From Botryosphaeria dothidea (lineage: Eukaryota; Ascomycota; Dothideomycetes; Botryosphaeriales; Botryosphaeriaceae), in contig WWBZ02000002.1 of the NCBI GenBank assembly GCA_011503125.2, positions 1,116,001 through 1,180,000 of the forward strand: a DNA stretch of 64,000 bases, in the 5' to 3' direction. Positions 47,195 through 57,800 of this stretch are shown piece by piece. Positions within the stretch are counted from its first letter, which is position 1. Each line of letters starts with the position of its first letter. The position numbers were made by a program, and so were the translations under genes. Under the pieces are notes generated by a model that was not told the DNA's origin, searched no databases, and saw nothing but the letters and a program-made list of their open reading frames with translations.

Positions 47195-49231
47195 TCAAGC
47201 CGTCTCCCTCCCAATGCCAACCTTATACCTCGCCAACGCCCTCTGCCTACAACTCTTATGATCCACCATCGGCTCCGGATATCCATTTTTCTTCGCCACA
47301 TCCCCCGCACCCCTCCCATACGGATCATGCACCGCCTTCCCCTTCACATCCTTCAACTCCGGCACCCACTTGCGGATGTACTCGCCCTCCGGATCGAACT
47401 TCTCGCTCTGCAGCAGCGGATTGAAGATGCGAAAGTACGGCTGCGGGTCGACGCCGACGCTGGCCGCGAAGCCCCAGCCGCCGTTGTTGCTCGCGAAGTC
47501 GCCGTCGACCAGGTTCTCCATGAAGTGGCGCTCGCCGAGGCGCCAGTCGAGCAGCAGGTCCTTCGCCAGGAAGGACGCGACGATCATGCGGCAGCGGTTG
47601 TGCATGTAGGCGGAGGCGTTCATCTGGCGCATGGCGGCGTCGACGATGGGGAAGCCGGTGGTGCCGGCGGCCCAGCGCGCGAAGTGGTCGTCGTTGTACT
47701 CCCACTCGACGTTGGTGTATTCGTATTTGAAGGGTTTGGACATGCTGCGACCACGTTAGTCATCTCCCACCGAGCCTTTTGTTTTTTTCCCACCCTGTAC
47801 TCACCACACGTACGGCCAATGCGCCAAAACGTGCTTGTAGAAATCCCGCCACGCCACCTCGCTGATCCAGCACGCGATGCCCGCACTCCCGCCGTCCAGC
47901 TTCCTCGAGCTGTTCCGATCCCGCGCCAGCCGCACGCTCGTCCGCGCCGCGAGCGTGCCCGCCGAGTGGTGCACGCTCACCATCGCCGTGCCGCCCGCGG
48001 CGGGCAGGTTGCGCGCGTCCCTGTACGCCGCGCCGCGCTCGGCCAGGAACCTGTCCACGCGCGCGCGCGCCTCGTGCTCGCCCGCCGGCCACAGCCTCGC
48101 CAGGCGCGTCCGCTTCTCGGGATCGAGCCGCTTGCCCTCGGGCGCCTCCGGGATCGCCGCGTCGAAAAGGCCCTTGAACTCCTGCCGCGCGGTCGCGGGG
48201 TTCGAGGGCGGCGCCGGGTGCTCGTCCAGCAGCTCCGGGTGCGCGTGCACGTGCGCCACCCACGCGCGGAACCACGGGCTGTACACGGCGTACTGCCTGC
48301 CGGCGCCGGTCGCGAGCGCGCCGGGGGGCACGACGACGTCGTCGTGGACGACGGAGCAGTCGATGCCCGCGGCGAGGCAGCGGCGCGTCAGCCGCGCCTC
48401 GCGCCGCAGCTCGTCGACCTCGTACTCCATGTTGCAGAAGAGGTGGCGGGCGCCCCACTCGCGGCACCGGTCGAGCAGGTAGGAGGGGACGTTCGTGCGC
48501 TCGGGGATCGTCGCGACGACGAGCGGGATGTCGAGCGCGGCGAGGTCGGCCTGGAGGACGGCGAGCGTGCGCAGGTCGAAGTCGACGCGCGGCGCGCCGG
48601 TGCAGTGGGCGGCGTAGTCTTGCGGCGAGACGACGAAGACGCAGATGAGCGGGATGCTGTGCGCTGCGGCTTTCTTCCCCGCCAGGCTGAGGCCTCTGTT
48701 GTCCGAGACGCGCAGGTCGCGCTTGAACCAGTGGACGACGGCGGCTCCGGGGGCTATTTTGGCGCGGTCTTGGGCCGTGGAGGCGAGGGTTTGTTCGAGG
48801 ACTTCGATGGGGCGAGGGAGCTCGTTGTTGTTGTATTGGGCGCAGCGCTCGTTGGACATTTCGGCGGGGTAGTATTCGCGCTGGACGATGCCGGAGCGCT
48901 CTTCGATGCGGGTGTGGTCGAATTGCGGGGAGGGTTCTTTCTTGACGCCATTGGTGTGGTTGGCGGGCTTGTCGGAGGCGTCCGGTGTGCTGGAGGAGCG
49001 TTTGACGGCTTTGCGTGAGGGCTGGGACTGGGCGGAGCGTTTGTTGGAGGCGCTGCCGGTGGAGTCGGAGTACCCTGTCGAGGCGGGTCGTGCTTTGCGT
49101 TTGGCTGGCATGTTGGTTCGAGGGCTCGAGTGGAGGGCTCTGGGGCAATGAGTGATGGACGTATGTACAGCTGTTCTCGTCGTGCAATTGACGCGTTCAA
49201 GGTGGAGGAATGCGCGCTGCAGGACGCGCAT
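47195..49231 (-). CDS. PHR1: Class I CPD DNA photolyase
   Basis: Two exons (49231-47805 and 47744-47195) with a 60 nt intron, joined as LAHWPYVCMSKPFKYEYTNVEWEYN. The N-terminal photolyase domain has VVHWFKRDLRVSDNRGL. The FAD-binding region includes SEVAWRDFYKHVLAHWP, GFPIVDAAMRQM, MHNRCRMIVASFLAKDLLLDWRLGE, and NNGGWGFAASVGVDPQPYFRIFNP. It repairs cyclobutane pyrimidine dimers with blue light. Two starts are plausible: 49231 gives 658 residues with an Arg-rich, acid-poor leader resembling a mitochondrial presequence, and 49111 gives 618 residues that begin MPAKRKARP, a basic nuclear-like tail. Both in-frame Mets could be used. The coding region is very GC-rich. Family call is firm; the start is not. 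Confidence 0.92.
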
Positions 49232-50210
49232 GGAGGGAGGACAAAGGAGAAGCTTCTGGTGATATGGTGGGCACAAGCGCGGACAGGCAGCACTGGCGCT
49301 TTTTCTCCACGCGCTGGCTGAATCCAGGGACAATGGCGCACATGGCGGATCTGATCTGGGCGTGGTGAGATCGATCTGCGAGCGGCATCGAAGCCAAAGC
49401 GTGCATGACGTTCATCGGCTGCGGTCCGTGCAACACCTTGCTGACATCATCAAGTACTGGTTCTCCACTCCTCTGAGTTCCAGGTACTTTCGACACCATT
49501 CATCAACAAATAACACAATGGACGGTCTCTCCCCTTTGAAAGGACCCTTTTATTTCCACATTTTCGTCACGCTTCAGGGCATTGCGTTGAGGAGACATCC
49601 AAGCCACGAAGACGTCATTTCTTCAGTGCCGGGTGCGTGTCGACTGCTTCTGAGGCCTTACATCGGGGAGTTCGCCCATTCCACTTTGTTTAAATGTGGT
49701 TTATTATGCTACAAAGATGCCAATCAGTCTTCTATGCCACGTCTTATGGGCTCACTCCAGAGATAACGTACCCCCCTGCAACATCACCGTTCTCATGGCC
49801 AATCTAGACAACAAGAGGTAGATCCGACGTCGATTTGAGGAGTATTGCAACATCCGTCTCGTCTGGGGAATTGAAGTATTTTTTGGGATACAAACGTCTC
49901 GGGAGACTAGTTACATTCACGTCCGGACGAATGCTGCAGCCCCATACTTTCACCCTTGCTGTTGCAATATTGTTATCGGAATCGACCTCATAAAATCACA
50001 CTCTTAGGTTGCCGGCTTGACATACGCACTGTTGTGTTGTTTCGCCTATGCTTGGGGGCCGATTAATCCTTGCATGTCGTGCAGGGAGGCGGGGTATGAT
50101 GACTGCGGCTGAATTCAGCCTTGCTGTTCAACTCACGAATTTTTCTACAGTAGCACACCACGAGTTCTACGCTATCCCACCTCTCGTCTTCCTTCCGAGT
50201 TCCCTCTACC
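49232..50210. other. Photolyase upstream region and pseudogene 5' flank
   Basis: 979 bp between the photolyase and the decayed ankyrin gene. The open frame at 49362-49766 shows no recognisable family and no gene structure. No RNA gene or repeat is evident. Confidence 0.5.
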
Positions 50211-53200
50211 ATGAGTGACTGGTGGGACGATTTCTCAAACAATCTTGCGACCGATTTGGGACCTCTCGTTTCTCTTTTCGGAGCGGCACCTACAAAACAA
50301 TACCTCAGCGAGTGCCTGACCGTCACGGACGTCATCATCTTTGCAACATGCCCATTGGGGATTCTCACAGCCGTGGTGTCTGTCATCCGCGTCTACGGTT
50401 CGCCTTCACTCCGTGCTTTTGTGGGACGGGCTCAGGAGGGCGGAGGGAATGCTGAAGCCGAGCTATGCTCCTCAACCAGTCGCGACGTCTGTGAGATATT
50501 TATCGAGAATGGAGAAATTGCCCGTGTGCTTGGTAGACCCGAAATACTTAAGTTCGTTCATGACTCCGAGACCCGCGATGAGGATTTCTACCCCGATGGA
50601 GTAGTGGCGGGCATTTTCTTCCCTCAAGAATACTTTGACCAAAGGCATGGCAATTTCTGCTCCCAGTGGAAAGAAGTCAATGTAACAGAACAACCGGTCG
50701 ATGAAGAGGATCCATCCAACGAATTCGTAAATGGCCTACCGGACATTAAATTTGCCCCGAACCCCAATTTCTCCCTCAACGTTGGGATTAAGCCTCGAAG
50801 CCAATTCTGGTTCGTATCTGCGGCCATTCTTAGAGTTTTACTCCAGTCATTTGTTCTGGCATGGGCAATTCTCACGAGGTACAGCCTGGGGCTTCTCAGA
50901 GGTGGGTCTCGAGGCGTTTATTCCGTTCCCTTGACCATCATCGGAACAGTTCTACTCTGCAATGGGATGGCCTTGTGTGCTACGCTAATCGAGAGAAGCA
51001 CTCAAATACGTGTTTTCAGAAGGACTAAATCGAAACAAAAGGCTCGGCTGTATTGGGTGCAGCCGGGGAGCCAAGTGATTTGCGACCAAGTATTCGATTC
51101 ATTCTGCTACACACATTCTAAAGAGGCCCCTCTGATTACCGACACAACCTCGTGGAAAATGACGAATGATACACACATTTTCTTTGTGTGGATCGCTGTT
51201 TCGACGACGATGTTTGGCTTCGCCATGCAGTTCTTGGGGTTGAGGGCCTGTCATTCATCAGTTGCAGTGGTTCAGCTGGCCGTCGTATTGGTAATGAGTC
51301 TTGTTCGAGCAGGTCTCCGTACGGAGCGGTTGAACAAAAAGGAAAACTTCATGGCACGTGGAGCCGACTTATCGGAAGGGTTCGAGCTAGACCGGCTTGC
51401 TCTGAGAATAGCCGTCGTATCAAAGGAGATGCAAGAAAGTTTCTGGTTCTGCGTTTGGACGTCTCCGCCTCAAAATGAACTCGAGATAATACAAGGTGAT
51501 CTCAACTGGACGGGAGGGGCTTTTTCATGTGGTAACCAAAGCCTTTGCTTACAGGAAGCGTCTTGCACAATTGACTGGAGCAGTCTCTTTGACTACCATG
51601 CAGAGCAGCTCCTGAGATGAGAATCAAGTGAAAGTCCGGAAAACTGCGGGAAATTCAGCGCGGGCCATCCAGATGACCATGGACATTTTCTATGATTCAA
51701 ACACGGCCCGCCCTGTTATTCTCAAGAAAACTTGGGACAAACCGGTAGCTTCAAGGGTTTATTTGGACGATCTGGTCATCCTCTTCCAGTCATTCAACAT
51801 TCAAGGACTGCGGCATAATCCATCTTTCGGTGAAACAAAATACCTTACAGTCGGATGATGAACTTTTTGACGGCAGGTGGTCGGCAGCAATCTCAGAACT
51901 TGAAGCTGTATTGGGACTTTGGCTCTGGTCCTCGAAATATAAAGGGCGCACTCGAATGCGTATCGTTAACGGACGCAGAAACCTTAGTCGTATAGTATCA
52001 GCCGATCAATTGGACAAGGCGGAACTCAGCCTCTGGCATAGAACAGGGGATGCTCGTATAAAGAACACCACATTTACCGGTATGTTTGTAGTGTGCTTTC
52101 GTTTGATGTACAGGAATTCATACAGGCCCCTGTTCAAGATCGAAAGCAAAGCAAAACAAAACAGGCCGACGTTGAGTGAATAAGATCTCTAGATTCCACA
52201 GACCTTCGGGCGGCACGTATTACAAGCTTCATGTACAAATACGGAAGAATGAGAAATATTGGAAGTCTCGGTCACGAACTCACTATTGATAGCATACGCG
52301 CAAGAACTGTACGTTTTATTCCTGATATCAGTCCTAAGCATGGTTCAGGATATTGGCGGGCGCACTATTCTCGACAGACAGTCTCTCCGCCTGGTAAACG
52401 AGAACATATCATCATTGTTCGACGTATTCACGGCCAACGGGCTGGGCTCTTCCGGTGATGCTTACAGTTGCATCATACCAGCTCTCAAAAAACACGGTAA
52501 ACTTCCGAACATCAATGAGTCACACCTGCGGGACGCCATAGAAGCAGGCATCGACCAAGATACTATTGTTCAGCTTCTGAAGTCTGGCAATGTATCGAAT
52601 CCGGATGTGAAAGATCAGGATGGCTTGACCCCTCTGATGCATGCCACCAGCAAAGGCCATGGGAAAGGTGTCAAAGCACTCTTTGATACCGGAAAGGTGG
52701 CCTGTCTCGAGGCGTTGCGTGTCTCGGTGGAAAAGCAAGACTGTCATATAGCCGAGACCATCCTCGAAACCGGCCAAGTGCGTCTGCACTCGGCTGAACA
52801 GGCCGAATCTCCTCACTTACTGCTTCACACTGCTGTGAAAAAGGGATCTGAGGGGATTGTCAGACTGCTCCTCAATGACAAGGCACCGCCGGATGAGAAA
52901 GAAAACAGTGGCTGGACGCCGCTTTGCGTTGCCGTGGATAACGGATTCGACAAGATCGTGAAGTTGCTCGTTCAAACCGGAGAGGTGGACCTTGACTACT
53001 GCTACTCAGCACTACTTGAAGTTCAAGGCGAGGCTCAATTGGGCTCACCACGCAGGCGAGGAAATCCCGGAAGCACTCTCGCAAGCACAGAAATGGGGAG
53101 GTTACCCGCTCCTCTGCGTCGTCGCTGAAAAAGGCTACAGTGCAACCGTGAAAGTGCTGCTCGAGGACGGCAAGGTGGATGCAAATGTCAGGCACCCAGA

Positions 53201-53539
53201 CAGCCGCTCTATGCTGCACATTGCAGCGGATGAAGGATCGATGAGATATGCGAGCTCCTTCTCTCCCGTGGCGCAGACCCAGACTTGGAAACGAAACTCC
53301 AGTGGAGACCGCTTGGGTGCGCGGCGAAGTGGGGGCGCGTCTCCATCTTCAAAATGCTTCTCGCAACCGGGAACGTTGATCTCAATTTTAAGAATAGGAA
53401 CCGGCGGAGAACAGCTCTCGAACTTGCGGGAAGAGAGCAGCATTATGAGATTGCCGAAATTCTCCGGGCAGCTGCAGCAGAAAGAGCCAAGTCAGGGGAT
53501 CCAAGTGGCTCGGAGAGCGTAGGCAAACCACAAGATTGA
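50211..53539 (+). pseudogene. Frameshifted fungal ankyrin-repeat membrane protein
   Basis: The first 469 residues (50211-51620) begin MSDWWDDFSNNLATDLGPL and resemble the N-terminal membrane part of a large fungal ankyrin family, with several hydrophobic helices. A stop then appears, and homology continues in other frames: VRKTAGNSARAIQ (about 51636 on), IHLSVKQNTL...SELEAVLGLWLW (about 51818-51940), AQELYVLFLISVLSMVQDIGG and ankyrin repeats (52259-53020), further repeats in another frame (53080-53235), and EICELLLSRGADPDLE onward (53238-53539) in yet another. The breaks fall inside conserved blocks with no room or signals for introns, so at least four frameshifts are likely. There is no bZIP region, so it is not the TOXE-type bZIP-ankyrin regulator. 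A sequencing-error origin is possible but unlikely given their number. Confidence 0.75.
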
Positions 53540-54289
53540 AGAATGAGGGGAGTTCGGTACGCGTTGTGGAAACAACAACGCGGTGTTTGCGCCAATCAGT
53601 CCAGGGCCGATCGCTTGCCTTCTTCCTTTCAAGATATCTCCCAACCACAAACGAAACCAATTTCAAGGCATCAGAGAATTGGACCAACTTCTGAGACGTC
53701 TCAACCATCTTTGGCAACGACTATACATCAATCAATAGCCATTACGCCACTACAATACCTGTCAGACTATTTTGCCCTACTATATCAGGCATCACATTCT
53801 TTCGGGCATCAAGATCAAGTAGCTACTCTTTGCCACCTCCTCACTACTCCTCATATTCACAAGCTTCGGATATCAACATCGGCTTCTATTCTCCTCGGTT
53901 ATTCAAACACTCTTTTATGTATATAAGCAAGCCTACCGACCTCCCTCTTAGGAGACAGGCAGAATCTACTCTCTTTTCTGACCTCACAACTCTTCACTCT
54001 CAAATCCAACAATACCACAGTCCTATTACTGTTTCCCTGGCATTTTAAGGCGTGTAGTCATCATTGGATAGAGATTTGGGGAAGAGCTGGCACCTGCAGC
54101 AGAATTTACAACATATTCTCTTTGGTAGGCCATGATGAATGTCTAGTCCTTTCCTTTGCAAGACCCCGGCAAGTGCGTTGTCTCCCAATACAATACTCTC
54201 ATTTGAGAACTCCTCAATCTGCTTTGTCTTGCTGTAGAACATAGAGTATCCCACACTTGACATCTTCACGGTCTCAATTCCATATCCAT
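53540..54289. other. Intergenic, pseudogene 3' flank
   Basis: 750 bp between the pseudogene and the MITE. No supported gene. Confidence 0.4.
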
Positions 54290-54297
54290 GAACTAAT

Positions 54298-54674
54298 GGC
54301 CGTGACTAATTTGATCCCCCCTAAAACCTCTCTCTCTCTCATTTATAATTATCGTTCGTGTCGTAAGCTATTATAGCTCTAGAAGCCGCCTTCGTCTTGT
54401 TTTTAAGGCCGGAGGCCTACGATATTAGGGACAACGACTATAAAAGCACCTATAACGTTATATAAACTATAATCTCTACTTACGTTAGCACACGCCTACT
54501 ACTCGTGACCTATTATATATATACGAGGGCGCCCGCGGCGTGGATATTTCGCTAGATTAATAATGATACAGCGGCTCCTGCAACTACAACAGCTTACGGT
54601 ATGAACGATAATTATAAATAAGAGAGAGGTTTTGTAGGGGGGGGGAAGGGGGGTGGGTCAAATTAGCCACGCCC
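54298..54674. mobile_element. hAT-like MITE (377 bp, terminal inverted repeats, 8 bp TSD)
   Basis: The left end (GGCCGTGACTAATTTGA at 54298) and the reverse complement of the right end (GGGCGTGGCTAATTTGA) match with two differences. The similarity extends inward for about 60 bp through AAAACCTCTCTCT and ATTTATAATTATCGTTC, interrupted by a variable C/G run. The 8 bp direct repeat GAACTAAT flanks it exactly (54290-54297 and 54675-54682), as expected for hAT-family insertions. It has no coding capacity, and the interior is AT-rich with a GGCCGGAGGCC palindrome. It sits between a decayed gene and the 3' end of the PKS. Confidence 0.85.
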
Positions 54675-54858
54675 GAACTAATACATAACATTATATTTAT
54701 TAGAGAAAACATCAACTATAAAACATAAGCAGGTATCTACGATTCTATAAGGTATAAATGCCAATCCAACACATTAAAAAACCAGTAGACATTAGCAAAA
54801 TCCCAAAAAAAGACCCAACTCCCCCCCGAGAGCCACCAGCATCACCTCTCCCGCCCCT

Positions 54859-57800
54859 CTACTCCTTCGCCGCCAACTTCCCCACGACCTTCTCCCCCAG
54901 CGCCACTAGGCTCGCCGCCCCCACAATCTCCAACGTCGTCACCTCCGCCCCCAGCTCCATGCGAATCCAGTTGCGAATCTCCACCGCGCTCAGGCTGTCG
55001 AGCCCGTACACGCTCAGCGGCTTCCCCGGCTCCAGCGCCTCGGGCAGCCGCAGCGTCCGCGTCAGCTGCGCGTTCAACACGTCCAGCACGACCGGGGTGA
55101 GCCTGTCGGGCGCCGCGCCGCTCGCGTGCAGCGCCAGGAACGCCTGCACCGCCGCATCCGCGCTGTTCTTGTTGCCGGCGCCGGCGCCGCCCGCGTCGCT
55201 CGGCAGGAAGAGCGGGGCGAAGCGGGCGTCGTGGGTGAGGTCGCTATCGTCGAGCGACTGGGGGAGCGAGATGCCGGTGACTAGCTGGGCCGAGGAGTGC
55301 GCGTTGAGCGGGGCGGCCGGGTCCTGCTGGGCGACGGAGGTGTCGAGGACGAGGTGCAGCGCGTTCTCGGCGAGGGGGGTCCACTGGCTGCCGCCGAGAT
55401 GCGTTTCCATGCCGCCCTGCTCGGCGACATAGCCGACGTCGTGGATGACGCCGAGGTTGGTCGAGTTTGCGGCGAGCCCTTGGCTGCGGCGGAAGGCCGC
55501 GAAGGCGTCGAGGAAGGTGTTGGCGGCGGCGTAGTTGGCCTGCCCCTTGTTGCCGACGACGCCGGAGACGGAGGAGAGGAGCGTGAAGAAGTCGAGGGGC
55601 CGGGGGAGGGCGAGGGACGCTTCGTGCAGGTTCCACGTGCCGCCGACCTTGCAGGCGATGCACTCGTGGTACTCCTGGGCCGTCATGGCCTCGTAGGGCT
55701 TGTCGCGGAGGACCATGGAGCCTTGGATGACGCCGCCGACGGGGGCCGGGGCGAGGGTGAAGGCGCGCTTGACGTCGTCGAGGCTGCCGACGTCGCCCTT
55801 GGCCTCGTAGACCTTGCAGCCGAGCGAGTTGCAGTTGACCACGACCGTCTGCGACCGGCTGTCGGAGCAGCCGCTGCGCGACATGGAGATGATGTGCTTG
55901 GCGCCGCGGCGGGCCATGTGGATGGCGAGACTGCCGCAGAGACCCTTCAGGCCGCCGACGATGAGGTACGCCACGTCGCCGCGGAGACGGGAGTCGCGCT
56001 TGTACGGCCGCACCGGCACTTCGGCGTTGCCTTTGGGCCCGTCGCTGATGACGATCTTGCCGATGTGCCTTCCGCTGCGCATGTAGGCGAAAGCCTCGGG
56101 GATCTGCGCAAAGGAGAAGGTGGTGATTGGCTTGATGGGGCCAACGGCGCCCTTCTTCACCAGATCGAACACCGTCGTAAGGAGTCTGTTGTACACATCG
56201 TCCGTGATGTGCTTGCTGTACGAGATATCCACCGCCCTGAACGAGCAGTTCCTGTCGAACGGCTCCATGGACAGGAAGTTCCGGTCGACGATATCCCTCT
56301 TTCCGATCTCGACCATGGTTCCGCCGTCAGCGCAGAGGCGCCACGACGCGTCCAGAAGATCGCCAGTCAGGGAGTTGATGATCAGATCGATACCCTTGCC
56401 GCCCGTGGTCTTCATGATGGCGGGATTGAAGCTGGCGTCGCGAGAAGAGTACATGCGCTCGAAGGGGATGCCAAACTTCTCGTTGAGGAACTGGCGCTTG
56501 GCCTCCGTGCTCACCGTAACGTAGATCTAGCACCATCGTCAGTATTCACGCCGCCGGGCCTATCGGACGGAAAGCGTGGACAACTCACCTCGGCCCCAAT
56601 ATGCTTGGCCAACTGAATGCACGCAATACCCACACCACCCGCCGCCGAATGAATCAAAATACTCTGCCCCCTCTGCAGCTTCCCAATCTCCAAAAGCGAG
56701 TACACCGTCGTCGCAAACACGACCGGCATCGTCGCCGCCTCCTCGAACGTCAGCGCCTCCGGAATCTTGACGACGCGCTTCACCGGCGCATGGATCCTGT
56801 TCGCCAGCAACCCCTTCTCGATCGTGACGACGCGGTCGCCCACCGCAAACCCCTTGACGCCCTCGCCGACGCGCCTGACCACGCCCGCGCCCTCGAGGCC
56901 TAGCAGGTGCTCGTTCTCGGGCACGATGCCCATCGCAACGGCGATGTCTTTGAAGTTGAGGCCGGCCGCGAACAGCTCGATCTCGACGTGTCCCGGGGCG
57001 ACAGGGGCGTTGGCCGGCGATACCGCACTCCACCGCAGCGCGTCGAACGTGCCGAGGCGCTCGGCGCGCAGGCGCACGATGCTCTGGGCGTCGTGCAGGC
57101 GCGTCGGGGCCGGCTCGTCAAGCGCGCCGTCCTTGGCGGCGTTGACGGGCCCGTCGGGCGTGATGCGGTTGACGTGGATGAGGCCGGCGCGCTGGAAGAA
57201 CTCGGACTCGGCCGCGGTCTTGGGCTTGGGGTGGCGGAGCGTGGCGAGCACGTCGACGATGGCCGGGGGCGTCGAGGGGGAGGAGGCCTGCTCGACGTCG
57301 AGGGTGACGCAGTGGGCGCTGGGGTCCTCGGCGCAGATGGTGCGGAAGAGGCCGTTCGCCATGGCGCGCTCCGGGTTGGTGATGTTCAGGTGCGAGCCTT
57401 GGGTTACCCAGAGGAGCTTGCAGCCGCGGGTGGTGATGTCCTTGAGGATTTGCCATTGCTCAGGGGTAACGGTGGGGAGGACGGAGGTATAGAGCTCGTC
57501 GATGATCAGGACGGTGCTCTTGGCCGGGACGTTGACGGACGGTGCGGCCTGCTCCTTGATACGCCAGCCAGCGCTTGCGAGTGCTGCCTTGAGGTCGCTC
57601 TGGAGAGTGGTAGTCTTGGCAAGATGCACGACGTGCAGTTCTTGCGGCTCGGCTACCCTAGCGGACTCAGAAGCAGGCGCACAGATATACGCACTCTTAA
57701 CCTCATCACCACAGGCGAGACGAATTTTTGAGCCAAAGCTACTGCTCTCGATGGTCGTCCGGAACTTCGACTCTGCGGCGGTATCCTCCTTCTCGATGAT

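Noticed and set aside
47117..49018. A 633-codon plus-strand open frame opposite the photolyase
   Set aside because: It is Arg/Val/Gly-rich low complexity that mirrors the GC-rich photolyase coding strand and has no family resemblance; the minus strand encodes an intact photolyase.
49362..49766. A 134-codon open frame between photolyase and the pseudogene
   Set aside because: No recognisable domain, no conserved composition and no supporting context.
50211..53539. The ankyrin gene as a TOXE-like bZIP-ankyrin cluster regulator
   Set aside because: It begins with membrane segments, has no basic-zipper region, is frameshifted, and lies beyond several housekeeping-type genes.
55297..56616. A 439-codon plus-strand open frame opposite the PKS ER/KR/ACP
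   Set aside because: It is a shadow of GC-rich PKS coding sequence with biased composition and no motif.
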